From Scenedesmus sp. ARA3 (lineage: Eukaryota; Chlorophyta; Chlorophyceae; Sphaeropleales; Scenedesmaceae), in NCBI GenBank assembly GCA_004335835.1, contig RWJK01001359.1, positions 1 through 64,000 on the forward strand: a DNA stretch of 64,000 nucleotides. Reading direction: 5' to 3'. A program made the position numbers and the translations under genes. The notes beneath the pieces are model-generated. The model was given only the letters and a program-made list of their open reading frames with translations. It ran no database searches and was not told the origin of the DNA. Shown one piece after another: positions 12,039 through 24,464 of this stretch. Position 1 is the stretch's first letter. The number at the start of each line of letters is the position of its first letter.

Positions 12039-12995
12039 CTGCATGGCAGCAGTTGATGGCGGTTAGCAGCGGCTTGAGTGGAGCTGGCCTTAAAGCAGTG
12101 CAGCAGACTCATGCAGATGCAGCTGCCGACTTGCACGGTGCACAGAGCATGCTGTTTTCCTGAATTGCTGACTATCTAGCAGTTTGATTTGCTGGCTGAT
12201 CTGCATGTCTCAGATGTGTTTGGAGACGCTGCAGAATGACAGCTGGTGCAGCGCTGCGGCATAGCAACCCATTCGTAAGTACAATGCCTGGCAAACCTGG
12301 TGTCGGAAACAAGATCATTGTCCTCAACCGAATCAAGGACAGCTGGCAGCTGGCAACTGCAGTGTCCAATCAAGCAGCAAGCCGCTCACCAGCAGCATAA
12401 CGCAGCCAGCACGAGCATGGATACGCGCTTTGCCGTCATTATTCTCAACAAGTGGTCGCTACGTGCGCTGCAGCTCGTGAGCTTCTATCAAGCGTCGCGC
12501 CGTGCCACCCAGCAAAAGCTCGAAACTCGAACTCCTGTGTCTTACTAGCTGGATTCCGAGATGCAAACAATAATTGGATCAAATGCATACGCCCGGCGCC
12601 TTATATGGGCCTTGAGCGAATCTGACACTGATTTCTGGCTGGAAACTGTTACGGAAGGTCGGGAGCTGGTAGGAGCTGGACCAAAGACATGCGCTTTCGC
12701 AATGGGCGTTGACCTGCCACGGCCGTGCTCCACCCTAGTTACGTTGTCGCAGCAATCCATACATGATAGACGGTCTCTCGCCCCGTCGTCTTGGCTTAAC
12801 TACGTGGCACGGACGACGGTTGCACAGACGTGGGAACCAGCCCACATCGGTTCAGATCTAAACCAAAACAGAAGAACTTGGCAATCAACTTATTGCGTGC
12901 TTAGACGTACGGCACTATCTGCCCACGGCAGCACTGGCAGCAGTCAGCAGCAGCACTGCTGCTGAGCACTACAGCTGTAGGTAAGGAGCACCAGC

Positions 12996-13030
<35 letters not shown>

Positions 13031-13315
13031 CAGTAGCAGCAGACACAATTAGGAGCAGCTGCAGCATTGGCGGGTGCTGTGACCGTCGCTGCTAGCAGGC
13101 GGGTAAGATATCTATCCGCATGTTTCCCTGTGGTAGTAACATACGAAGCACACCAATGAAGAGTGCATGCGGTTCACCTGAACATGGCTAACGTTAGTCA
13201 ACCCAGCAACATAGATTTGCTCAGTATGTTGGCCAACCCGCCGGCTGTGTTGACTTTGCCAAATAAAAACTGCCTGCTGTGTGTATCGTTTCATGCCACT
13301 GTTCCAGCAGCAACC
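12039..13315. other. Upstream region of the two-span membrane protein gene
   Basis: No gene supported. Codon-like frames at 12561-12965 (+) lack domains and are probably chance. Base composition is more balanced than in flanking repeats, as expected for a promoter region. A GGAGCA hexamer run sits at about 12983-13042. Confidence 0.4.
12983..13042. repeat. GGAGCA/CAG simple repeat
   Basis: A run of about five GGAGCA hexamers flanked by CAG triplets, roughly 275 bases upstream of the ATG at 13316. Confidence 0.8.
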
Positions 13316-16128
13316 ATGACTGCCGCAGCGGCTGGCGATGCTGCTGATGCGGGGCCCTCAACAGCGGCCGGTCCACAGTCGATGTGGCGCCGGCTGACTA
13401 AAAGCTTGAGCTACAGCTTGGATGCAATGATAGACGGCGTGCTCCAGGTGAGCCAGCACACACATCTGGCACAATCACCAGTGTCTGCTGGCAGCCTGAC
13501 TGAGACAGTTTTCAATTAGTGTTGTGATGTTATTTTTGACCTCTGCGAAGTCCATTACCTCCAGTGGCGGCAAATTCGCTATTAGAACCTTTTCTAAGGA
13601 GCGCTTGTTGCAACAATTTCCATGCGCAGTGCAGCGTCGTGTTCAACTGCGCAGCGCAGCAGCTGCTAGCAACATGCTGCTCATGTGTATCACAGTGTGC
13701 TCCCTGCGCGCTGCTTGCAGGATGGTGATGTGCTGGTGGTGGTTGAGAAGCCGCGATGCTTTGCAGCAGACGAGCAGGTGCTGCCACACACAACCACTTT
13801 CAGGTGAGCAGCCCCTGCACATGCGCTGAGATCAACCCAAGGCAGCACCACCATGCGGTCACAAGCAAGCTGTTCACGTTTGCTGTGGCACCGCATCTGA
13901 TGTGCGCACCACACTGCGCACCAAGCACGTGCCCGCACCTCGCCAGCCACCAATTGCGCCGCTCTGCTGCTGCTGCTCCTGCTGCTGCTGCTGCTGCTCA
14001 CGCTGCTGCAGGGCGCACAACAAAGTGCTAGTGCCGCGCATCCGCCGGGCGTTTGCGCTGCTGTGTGTGGTGGGCATGGTGGCGTGGCTGCTGGTGGATG
14101 TCCTGTGCCAGGATGCCAACGGGCTGGTGCCAGGTACTGAGACTAGCACTACATTGAATTGACTGCATGACAGGTGTTGCCAACCTTGAAAATTTAGCTG
14201 CATAACATGCTTCATGAGCATGATGTGTGTATGGAGCTCTGCAGTGCCTGGCGACACAATACTTGCATTGATCTGCTGCCACAGCAGGCAGGCTGTGGGA
14301 TTGCAGTCGCTTGTCGATGTTACTTGCCGCGGGTTGTGCATGCTGCATGCAAACAACATATGTTAACAAGGAGTATTCTGTGCACGCCTGCCTGCCCTGC
14401 TTGCTGTCATTCACCTCAGGCCTGCGGGACACCTACATCATCGACTCAAAGCCCTTCGACCCAAACGAGCAGCAGCAGCAGCATGACAGCAGCACAACCT
14501 CCGTGTGCACATGCACATACAGCGCGGCCAGCAGCGCCTACGGCCTGCCACCGTACTCGTCTTTGGTACGAAACAGCGACCACAACCAGCCATCATTCAA
14601 AACATACCTGGCTTACTGCGAGCAGCTGCCAGGGGGCCAGCAGCTGCTGAACAGCTCCACAGCAGCCGGGCGGCTGGTGATTGGCGTGCTCGATGAATTC
14701 TTCTACCATCTTACTGCTATGCGAATCGCCGCGCCCACATCTGCTATTTTGCTGCCTAAAGAAGGCTGGAAGGCAGTACGCATGGCAGATGCACAACGTG
14801 AGTGGCAGTTGCGCAGGCAGCAGCATTGAATCAACTCGAAGCATGCAATGGCACTGCTGCTGCCGGATGAAGTTCAAAGGCAGCAGTGCAAGTGCAGCTA
14901 CTAAAACCGCATGGACAAGGCTTGCCACTGTGCAGATGCATTGCTCAGGACCTGCGCAACTATACAGAATGCACCTGCAGAAGGCAGGGGTACATGGCAG
15001 AACATAATGCAACAACTTCTGCCCTGCAGTCAGTAGTATGTGTACAAGCCGCTGCAGCTGACTTCTGCTCGTTGTTGGCACACCCTCCTGTTGATGCTGC
15101 TGCAGGAGCTGCTTATGCGGCTTTGACAACAGCTCAGTACAAGATCTGGTCATCTCCTGAAAACATCACAACCAACGACGAAGTAGCGATGGGCATGAAA
15201 CATGCAGCACTGCTGTACGCCGCCTTCAGCACAGCCCTCGGCAGGCTGCTCGAGATGCCGGACTCCGCCACAACAGCCGAGGCAGTCAGCCAGGCCACCA
15301 ACGTCTCAGCACCGATCAGCTGCCCAAACGTGCCAAGCAGGGATCAGTTGCCGCTGGCGCTTGGCGAGTGGTGTGTGCCTGCAGCCGGGCAGCCAGGCCG
15401 CACGGCTGACACAAGGGATAACGAACGAGACTGCAGCGACCCGTATGCCGCATACGTGCAGTGGTGTGCGCCAGCGCTGTGCCACACTCTTGGGCCCAAG
15501 TCACACTACCTGCAGGTGCGGCTCACGCAGTAGCTGTGCGGAGATGCCTGATCAGCCAGATGCTGTTGTACGTGCCTGCAGTGCTGTGTCGATGCCGACT
15601 TGCATGCTTGTAGTAGCCTCTGCATTGCTCGAGGGTTGTAAGAAGCCAGAACGGGCGCCGTAGCGTCATCACACATGAGCTTCGTGTCCACTCCCTTGGA
15701 GTCGTGCATTATCACCAGTAGAGGCACATCCAAGGTCAACTTCAACCATGTGATGCAACATGCCCTCTACTCAATGTTGCTGGCCCGTGGGTCTGTCATG
15801 CACCACGCAGGCTGTGCAGATCATGAGCGCTATTGGTGGCGTCTACTCCATCATCGCAATGTTTGCTTTCGCCATCGTGTGGCGAGCCTTCTGCGCACTG
15901 GAGCGCCAAGTGGACCTAGATGGCCTGTGGCTGACCAACTACAGCAGGCTGACAGCCTGCTGGCCCACAGCAGCAGATGCTGCACACAGACTGCGAAGCT
16001 GGCACCGTCTGGGTGGCGTGAATGCGATGCCGCCGCTGCCGCAGCATTCCGGGGGTGTGCAGCTGGGCACTGCGGCGATGCCGTTGGCAAAGCCAGCGGC
16101 AGGTAGCCGCGCATCCCAGAATGTATGA
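13316..16128 (+). CDS. Unrecognised protein with two membrane spans and a cysteine-rich lumenal/extracellular loop
   Basis: Exons 13316-13447, 13721-13803, 14012-14133, 14420-14797, about 14884-15515 and 15811-16128; about 554 residues. The ATG at 13316 has a good context (caaccATG). The N-terminus is hydrophilic (MWRRLTKSLSYSLDAMIDGV); the first membrane span is in exon 3 (AFALLCVVGMVAWLLVDVLC), followed by a ~330-residue loop with many cysteines and N-glycosylation motifs (NSST, NATT, NVSA), and a second span in the last exon (SAIGGVYSIIAMFAFAIVW). Topology suggests both ends in the cytosol and the loop outside or in the ER lumen. The intron before 14884 is ambiguous: the donor at 14798 leaves phase 1, which fits acceptors at 14884, 14887 or 14893 but not the attractive one at 14949. 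I do not recognise the family. Confidence 0.65.
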
Positions 16129-17532
16129 CTGTCTTGGTGGCAGCTGTGCTGCTGCAGGCGCTGGCAGCGCTTGTCCTTTGTAGTATGTGCCGCACAGCCT
16201 GCGGCAGGCTGTGATGCAGGGTGCGCGCTTGTAACACCGCGAGCTGCTATGGCGGTCACTGCTGTGCTGATTACTAATCAGTTGGTAACGATGTTGTTTT
16301 TGCCAGCCTTTTGCCTCAAAGCTTTGCTGCCTGAGTTGATTCAGCCCCACTTCCCTGGCCATTGCGCACCATCCCCAAGACACGAAATGCCCACATGTGT
16401 GTTTGTACAAACGACACGCAAGGCTCGTTGTGCATGTAGTTATGTTACACACCACCATGCACATGGCGTTGATGCTATGGCTTGATGGGTAACATGATGT
16501 CATCATCACTATGCACATCATGCGCGTGGCGTGACGCCACTGCACGGTGGCTAGGCAATGCACCAATTGGGTGAGCTATTCCCCATCATGCATGGCGCCG
16601 GCACAACAAAAGCAAACGCCAAGGCCAGGCCTTAGGATGGTGAGGCACTCACGAGGCAACAGCTGCCCACCTTGATCTGTCAGCAGTGCAATTGCTCACG
16701 GGGGCTTCAGCAGATTGCTGGATCACTTTGCAGTGGTCAACAACCACAAGCACAAGACCACAGGCCTGCCGCTACTGAGAGCTGTGCAGCGTGCATGGAT
16801 GCATTAGCATTGCTGTGCTTGCTATACGCTCTGGACCCTAGAAAATTGACATTTGCCCAGTCCACGGACAAGCACGCCCGGTGTTCGGCAAACTCAACGC
16901 GACTGCCTGTGCGCATAACACACCAGTGCTGACCCCCAGCACGCTGCAATGCTCAAAACAGGCTGCAAGTTGCAACAGAACAACACAAAGCACCACCCAA
17001 GTACACATCCTGCCAGTGCAGACCTGCATTTGTGAGCTGTGCAGGGTATATATGCTGTCAACGCCGCAGCGGCGTCAGCTGCTACCCACGGCTGCTGAGC
17101 TGACAGGATAAGCCCAAAAGGATGTACATCACCAGCCATGGAAGACTGCCACCAGCTGCCGTGTGATGCCGTGCCTGCACTGTGCCTGACAGTGCTGCAG
17201 CACGTAACAACAAACGTAACAACGTGCAGCGATGCTCCAGCGAACTTGAGTGCTTGCCCAGCTGCCAAAATGCAGTTGACAGCTGCACAATGCCCCTGCG
17301 GCATTTGCGCTGCCTGACACCTACAAGATAGGTCCGAACTGCTGAGCAGCAGATTTGGCTGCAAGTACTGCAGACCTGCAGGGCCTGATAGTACCTGTGA
17401 TGCCTGTATTGCCAGCACTGCAGGCCCATCAGTACCGCCTGTACTGCCGATGCCCCACACACATGTGTACAACCTGTACTGCCAGCACTGCAGGCCATTC
17501 TGCACCGCCCGAACTGCCAGTGTACTGCAGGC
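16129..17532. other. Convergent 3' intergenic region with repeat
   Basis: Space between two genes that point at each other. 16129-17340 holds nothing I can support. From about 17345 to 17560 there is an imperfect repeat built on tgccagcactgcaggcc and accgcctgtactg, which overlaps the last codons of the minus-strand malic-enzyme homologue. Confidence 0.5.
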
Positions 17533-17560
17533 CTATCTGTACCGCCTGTACTGCGGGTTG
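17345..17560. repeat. Imperfect tandem repeat including the malic-enzyme stop codon
   Basis: Three to four degenerate units (about 60 bases apart) contain CAGTACAGGCGGTAC followed by GGCCTGCAGTGCTGG on the minus strand. The first unit spans the final codons (NPQYRRYR) and TAG stop of the malic-enzyme homologue; the others lie in its 3' UTR. Confidence 0.65.
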
Positions 17561-20500
17561 TACATGTAGCTGCGTGCTCTGTCGTACAGACTGTGGGGCT
17601 TTGGCAGGTCTGTGGCAAAGCCTCCCTCATATGCCTTCTGAGCCACAGCACGCGCCACAGATGCTGACACATCCCGGATCTTGTGCAGCGGCGGCAGCGT
17701 GGCGCCAGCAGCGCGGTCCTCGTGCGTGACCATGCGCGCGACGGCTTCTGCTGCTGCTATGAACTGCTCGTCGCGCAGCTTGGTGCAGCGGCTGATGAGC
17801 GTGCCCAGGGCTGCAGCAGCAGATGCGTAGCAAGTGGTGCTCAGCAGGTGTGGTGCGGCAGATAGCTGAGCGTGCTAAGCATTGCCACGTTACATGTGCA
17901 GCTGACAAAAAGTGTCAGCCAGGCAGCTTGCAGGAAAAATTCAAGCCACAAGTTTAGGCTGCTTGTACGGCGCGGGCCGACGCAACCTTCCCCAGCCACA
18001 GCATGCACGCACATGCATCAAACACAGCCGCACCAAACACAAGCCTCCCGGTGCACCTCCTGTCACATACAGCATGCACCGTACCCACCAACCCATGCGT
18101 CAGTTAGTCGCTACACCCACCCACCAGGCCAGCCACCTCTACACTCACCTACTCCCGGGAAAATGTACGTGCTGGAGATGTGGCTGGGCTGAAGCGACTG
18201 GCCCTCCCCTTCCCCAGTGCCCGCCACCGCTGGCGTCTGCCGGCACGTCGCCACCACCGCCCGCCCGCCAGACCACACGTACGCATCATGCGGGCTGCAC
18301 TCCGGCGCAGTCGAAGACAGCGGGAAGATGAGCGGGTGCTGCGCGTTGTCTGCCATGGTGCCCACCACGTGCTGATCAAACACGAAGGGCGGTGGGCCGC
18401 CCAGCTGGTCGCAGCCGATCAGCACGGTGGGCCGCAGGGTTTGTACCGCGCTGAGCAGGTCGGCGCAGTCTGCTGGGCCGCTGTGGCAGTAGGGCAGCTT
18501 GTAGTCCTCCAGCGTGCTGCTGTCACCCCTGCATGATGAATGAAGTACATGTGCCACATTGTATGGCGAGGGTGGTTAAAGCGCAAGCAGGTGCGCAGCT
18601 TCAAGTGCACTTTGCCCTGTGGCACAAGATCAACACAGCTACCGTACGCGATGATCCGTACTTTGTGGCAAAAAAACGCCTGCATGCATTGCTGCGAGCA
18701 TTCAGAAATATACCCCGGTGTGACGCACCTGCTGCGTGTGACGAGTCCCTTGGAGTCCACCAGCCAGATGTTCTGGCGCGCCTCCAGCACCGTGGTGCCC
18801 GTCTGGTGCGCGACAGCAGCAGCCAGCAGCTCCGCCACACACGCGGCAGCAGCACCCTCGCCTGCAGGCAGCGGCGCGGCACGACAGCTTGCTTTGCAGC
18901 GTCTATGACAGAAGGATAAATTCAGCATCATCCCGCTCATGAGCAACAGCATTATCAAGCAGTGTGCAACTTCCAGGTGGAGCACTCTGCAGCAAGTGGT
19001 ACCACAATGCAACATGCTGATGCGGCTCTTTCAAACAGCGACTTGCATCGGCTGCGCCAGCCAGTCCACTGCACAAGGATTCATGCTGAGTCGGTGTGTT
19101 GGGTCGTTGCTGCTGCCTCAACTGCTGCCGCGGCCTCACCTGACAGCAGCACTGTGTGGTCAGCCAGGCTGCCGCCAGTCTTGGGTAGGCTGCCCAGGAT
19201 GGCTGCTAGCACCGCCGTGCCCAGCCCCTGCGTGCAATGCAAGGCACAATGCAGCAGCAGCAGCAGCTTTCTGAGCACGGTGCCAGGCTCATGAACTGAG
19301 CTGACCAGCACAATGATGGAGTGTTTGCGTCTGCCTGCCAGCCAGCACATCCTGAAGCAGCACATTGTGAAGCACCCAACTGTAGACGCCACAGCACACA
19401 CATTGCCACTCCAGCACACAGCACGCACAGCACGCACAGCACACACAGACAGATGATCAGCCAGACATACATGCGCCATGCAGCAGTTCACCGCTCAGCC
19501 CCACCTGCAGCTTACCGCAGAAGCAGGGGAGTCACTGCACACACAACAAGCACACAACGTACATACAACATTGGCGTACGACACAATCAAAAGCCCCACC
19601 TGCAGCTCATCGCTGAAGCAGGGGAAGTCGGTGCGGTACATGTTGAGCAGCTTGGCGGCGTTGTCGTAGGCCATGTCGCAGAAGTGGATGAGCGTGGTGT
19701 TGCCGTAGCGCCGCCGCACAGCAGTCAGGAACTCGTCCAGCAGTTGGTAGTACGCGTCGCCACGCACACGCCTGCGCCGTCACATGAAGTTTGTTTGTGT
19801 GTGCTTGTTTGAGAGTGTTTGTGTGCTTGGCGTAGTGGGCGGGACAGCCAGCAGGAAACAGCTTGGTACACAGCAAATGGCAGCAGGAAGCTGCAATATG
19901 CGCCACTACCGCATGCGCAACATGCACCAAGTGCAGCCGGTCGCCACGTGCAGCAGCAGCACGCAGCAAGCAGCATAGTATCACAGCAACAACAGCCAAG
20001 CCCACAACTGACTTATGATCCACTCTGCGCACGCACCTGTGTCGCACTCCCACGTACAGTGGGCTGCGCAGCAGGTCCTCGTTGTCTGTGCCCACGTCAA
20101 ACACCACAGGCATGGTGGTGGCTGGCTCCACACCGCCACAGGCCGTGTGCAGCGCCAGCTTGCTGATGGGCACACCGATGGCCTGTGCCACGTCAGCACG
20201 GCGGTGTGCATCTTTAGTACAGTGCATGTGTACAGCAGCGTGCAAGGCCAATGCAGCACAGCACAGCACAGCAGAGCAGGCAGGCAGCCAGGCAGGTAAT
20301 AAAGGCCAACAGCCAACTCACCTGCCGCCTTGTTACTGCTACTGCAAGTGCTGCTGCCTGGCTGCTGCAGCCGCTGCCACCATCACGTTGCAGCTGCCAA
20401 CTGCTGAGCTTGTCGATGGCATTGCTGCTGCCGCTGCTGCCGCTACTGCTGCTGCTGCCGCCGCCGCTGCTGCTGCGCACCTGCACCCCCAGGTCGCCGA

Positions 20501-22044
20501 GTGGCCCAACTCGCTCGCCGTCTGTGACTGTAATCACCCGCACGTTGCGCTCCGGCCAGTTTTTGAGGATCCTGCAAAGCCACGCCAGCAGCACAGCCAC
20601 CAGGTGAGAGCCACAGCAGTAGCTTTGAAGGAGAACAAAGCAGCTGCCGGCATTGCTACAGCTGATGCAATCACCATGCTGATAGAACCCCATATACAAC
20701 TCAGACCAAGACCGCTGCTGCAGCTAAAAACTGCGCAGTGAGACGTGAGAGGGGCCGCCAGCAACACAAGGGCCGCAGCTGCTTGCTTCATCTTAATACA
20801 TGCTGCTGCAGCGCCAGATACACTGCTTCTTGGCGCCAGGTCTCGGCTGCATCCGCGGGGCCCTGCCGCACCTGAACACGCGGCCCCTGTCCTCCAGCGT
20901 CACGAACAGCCCGCGCGGCAGGCTCTTGAACATGAGGCCGTACTTCTGGCAGGCCTCGCGCACGGTGGGGATGGACACCATGGGCAGCAGCTCCTCAAAA
21001 TGCTCCATGAGCACGCTGCGGGGCATCATGTGAAGTGCGGATAAATGTGTTGTATTGTAACGCAGAGAAGCAGATAAGACCATTGAAGTTGTTGATATTG
21101 TTGAGATGGGATTGTTGTTGAGGCAAAAGAGCAAGTGCGCATGTCAAAGATGCAAATGGTGGCAGCTGCAGTGAATTAAGCACTTTGGGTGGTAGATATG
21201 CACAGCAGAGCCAGGGGAGGCTGCGGCATTGACTGCTGCGGCTGATGACAGCATAGCACTGCTGCGCAGGATGTCCTGCGCTGTGGCAGCTGTGTTGCTA
21301 CAGATGGCGACAGATGGCGGCAGGTGGCCGGGCTTTACTAGAAATGGTATGTGATGCGCGTAATGCCTGTGCACCATGTTGGAGGCAGCAGTGCTGCTGC
21401 TGATGAACATGCCTGCCAGCTGTTGCGACCTGTGCAGTGACGCGCAGCCTGGCTGCTGCCACCTGCAGTTGCTCAAGCACTGCGTTGCAGCTGATCTACG
21501 CGCTAATGCGTGTACTGCAGCTGATCATCAGCGTTTCCTGCAAGTGCCAGCTGCCCTGATGCTAGCCTCACCGGTAGAACAGGCGCTCATTCCTGCCCTG
21601 CAGGCTGGACAGGTATGTGTACTTGTCCAAAGGGCTATCCTTGCTGCGTATGTTCAGGATGGCCCGCTCCAGCTGCACCTCCTGAGAGAGGACTGCAGGA
21701 GGCAGCAGCCCACGTAGGTACAGCCGGTCCCTCTCGCTTTCACTGAAGGCCAAGCCCTTGTTGTACTTGGGGTGGCGCATCAGGTCCACTCCGCTGATGA
21801 CCTGGCGAACCCAGGGCGTTGTAGGCCGGCCCATCTTGTCGTCGACATCGAAGTCGTTTCCAGTGGCGAGGCTGCGAGCGTGCTGCAGTTCTGCCGACGC
21901 TGCAAACTGACCTCCAAGCCCTTGCCACGTTGGCTGCTGAAGTCCTCGCAGCAGACCGCCCAGAGCAGGGGCTAGCGATCTGAAAATACCATGACCTATG
22001 CTGTTAGGGCCATAACATAGCGTGCTGCCCAGCACTTGGGACAT
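17533..22044 (-). CDS. Malic enzyme homologue, probably mitochondrial, with altered active site
   Basis: Nine minus-strand exons: 21572-22044, 20872-21015, 20481-20571, 20037-20182, 19600-19771, 19140-19227, 18729-18861, 18149-18528, 17533-17810; 1905 bases, 634 residues. The start ATG at 22044 has a perfect context (gccaccATG) and the first ~80 residues look like an organelle leader. The whole malic-enzyme fold aligns: [89 protein letters not shown] and a full C-terminus. Normal enzymes decarboxylate malate to pyruvate with NAD(P). Here the catalytic Tyr of VYTPTVG is Ser (MVSIPTVRE, about residue 172), the metal-site ED is CD (HFCDMA, about 316), the NDD is SDE, the GAGEAG dinucleotide loop is SGEGAAAA, and the SNP and QGNN asparagines are missing. 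The Lys (about 244) and Arg (GER) remain. Likely a pseudoenzyme or strongly diverged paralogue. Confidence 0.88.
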
Positions 22045-22707
22045 GGTGGCAGAGGACGCCCACTGCAGCAGTGACACAGGAGCAGGAACTTCACTGCCAG
22101 CGTTTAGGTATACGTGTCATTGGCAGCTAATTTGTTTTGCTGCAATCCCATAGCTTTGTTGCTCAGTACTGCTGCTGTTGCTCTGCTGCTGCCACGGCAG
22201 ATGGGGGAATGGACTGGTGTGGCGACTTGTGTTCAAAAGGCTGTAAAATCAAAAAATCAAAACTGGCAACATTCGAAACATTGCTGTAACTTACAAGGAA
22301 AGGGGCTTTTGTAACATGTGTGAGTGACACTCCCTGAATTCAGCCCGCAACACGCCCATTTGCAGCGGACGCGGTGTTGGACAAGGTTGAAAGGTCTTGA
22401 TTGCCTGTGTCCAGCTACGCTAGACCGCCTGCACGTCTACATCACACCATCAAACAGCGTCTTCAGCACACCTGTCCACCAGGCCACCCTCAGGGCCTGT
22501 CTGTTCCCACTGCCTCCTTGATCGCTGCTGGGCAGCTATATAAGAAATTACGAGCTGTTTTGGTTCTGAGGGTCATTGCTAACTGCAAGCCCCAGCAGGG
22601 CCAGCAGATGCGGCTACAGCCAGCGCCTGCTGGTTGCACTGCTCAGCAGCGCAACACTCTGTGCAGTTAGCAGCAGCTAGCACGAGATTGAACAGGCAGT
22701 AGGTACC
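22045..22707. promoter_or_regulatory. Divergent promoter region with TATA box
   Basis: 663 bases separate the start codons of the malic-enzyme homologue (minus) and the next gene (plus). A TATA-like TATATAAG lies at 22537-22544, 164 bases before the ATG at 22708, so it suits the plus-strand gene. No matching TATA is evident for the minus gene. Confidence 0.5.
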
Positions 22708-23894
22708 ATGGGGAAAGGCTTGGAGGTCAAGTTCTACACGGGAGCAGATCCAGAGTATCAGGCGGGGCTGAAGGACCTGAAAAAGAAGCCACTCAGGTTG
22801 GGGCCGGCCGCACAGCAGAGCCTGTGATCATTTATGCCAGCTTGCGCGTACACCTGCAGACGCAACTGCGCTTCCAGCATGGCATTGATGTCCTGCAAGT
22901 GTCCTGCAAGCAGCCAGTGCATGGGCATGCATGTCGGAAGCACATGCAGCAGGTTTCCTGCAAGCCTAGCCTATGTACTCTGCCTGCTGCATGTGCGCTA
23001 CGCTGCATCATGTGCTGCCAGGTGTGATGACCGCATAGAGGACTTCTGCCGTGTGGTGCTGCACTCCAACCACCTCGAGAGTCTGGACAATCTGAAGACA
23101 GCATGGGGCACGCTGTGGGCATGTTTGAGGTCAGAAGAGGGGTGAGCACACGCTGCTGCACAACGCCTGTTCAGACTGCCAGCTGCAGCCTGGATGTGCT
23201 GGCATTAAAAGTGCCGATGAAGGAGTCAGCAGTTGATCTAGAGCAGTGCCTATGCACAGGCAGCAGCACCTGGTGCTTGGAACGTAAAGCCACCCAAGTG
23301 TGGGCTGCTATGTCCATGGTTGTAGCGGGCAGCAGCGCTGCAACTGCAGCATGTGCTGCACCCGCGCTGAGCCACTGGTACCAGCAACATGGGTTACGCA
23401 GGTGTCTACCATCATATGCATATGCTGGTTCTGCAGCAAGCATAGTTTTCATCGGCGCTCACTGGCAACTGCTCCCGCATGAGTGTACCAGCAGCAGTCG
23501 CAATGTTGAGAACAGCATGCACGCAGCATCCTGTATGGCATTGCTTGCTACATGGGCTTGAATGTCAGTGACAGGGTGTAGGGGACTGGATGGCACTGTG
23601 CTTCTGTGCTTGCGTCTGACATGCTGCCGCTGATGTTGCTGTTGCTGTTGCTGCCGCCCTCTCCTTGTTGGCTGCAGGCAGGAGCCAAATGACCCGTATG
23701 TAATGCTGCAAGACACAGACCCCCTCAGCAAATGGTTTAGGGGTGCCAATGGCGCGGCAGAAGATGAGCAGCAGCAGCAACAGCAGCAGCAGCGGCGGCG
23801 GTGGCAGCCGCCTGAGCAGCAGCAGCAGCAGCAGCAGGAGGGGCAGCAGGAGGCAGAAATGCAGCCAAAAGCATGGTGGCGCCGGCAAACATAG
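22708..23894 (+). CDS. Small unrecognised protein with glutamine-rich tail
   Basis: Exons 22708-22796, 23022-23141 and 23678-23894, about 141 residues. The ATG has a good context (gtaccATGG). The conserved-looking part is EVKFYTGADPEYQAGLKDLK, then CDDRIEDFCRVVLHSNHLES, KTAWGTLWACLR and NDPYVMLQDTDPLSKWFRG; it reads like a compact helical domain. The last 55 residues are low-complexity (Q runs from CAG triplets, Arg, Glu). Two donors in phase 2 are possible for exon 2 (23130 and 23142); GTGAGC at 23142 is the stronger. No leader or membrane span. I do not recognise the family. Confidence 0.6.
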
Positions 23895-24464
23895 GTAGCA
23901 AATAGTTAGCTGGTTGGAATTGTAGTGATTGTTGCATAGAGTGGCAGCTGCAGGCTGCTTACACTTTGAGAGTAGTTGGTGGCAGGTGCCCCTGCATTGC
24001 TGCTTTGGACACTACTCGCACTTTGCAACGCGCCGCTGCATGTGCAGTCCAGCGGTTGGCTTGCGGCCTGAATGCGCCTGCACATCTTGTGTGTTGGACA
24101 TGCTGCTGCTGCATATCAAGCAGGTCAGCAGGAGCTTGCAATTGGGCATGTCTGGAATGTGGCGCACTAGAGGCCACTGTACCATAGTTGCAGTGGGGTG
24201 TTGTCAACTTGTTGACAAGTAACCTTGTCATACGGCTGCTCTGGACCATTGGTGCTGAAGTGCGCAGACCGCTTTGCCTGTTATGGAATTTTCAGTTCAA
24301 GCAGTCCAGCTATCGTGTAGAAGGGCCTTCCGGCACGCTGTACTGGGCAACCTGCAAGTTAGATTCTTCGTTGCGAGATGCAAGAGTATTCCTTTTACCT
24401 ACTCACATTCTAGTCGAATCAGCAGCTGCGGCACGGCTGCCAGGAGGCTCGGGGAGCTAGCGGG
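23895..24464. other. Intergenic region upstream of lipase
   Basis: About 570 bases, no gene supported. It holds the 3' UTR of the small unknown gene and the lipase promoter. Confidence 0.4.

Noticed and set aside
12561..12965. 134-codon plus-strand frame upstream of the two-span protein gene
   Set aside because: No motif, no splice link in phase to the next exon, and an overlapping open frame on the other strand; probably chance in a promoter region.
14949..15007. Acceptor at 14946-14948 as start of the fifth exon of the two-span protein
   Set aside because: It would need phase 0, but the preceding donor leaves phase 1; joining them runs into a stop by about 15007.
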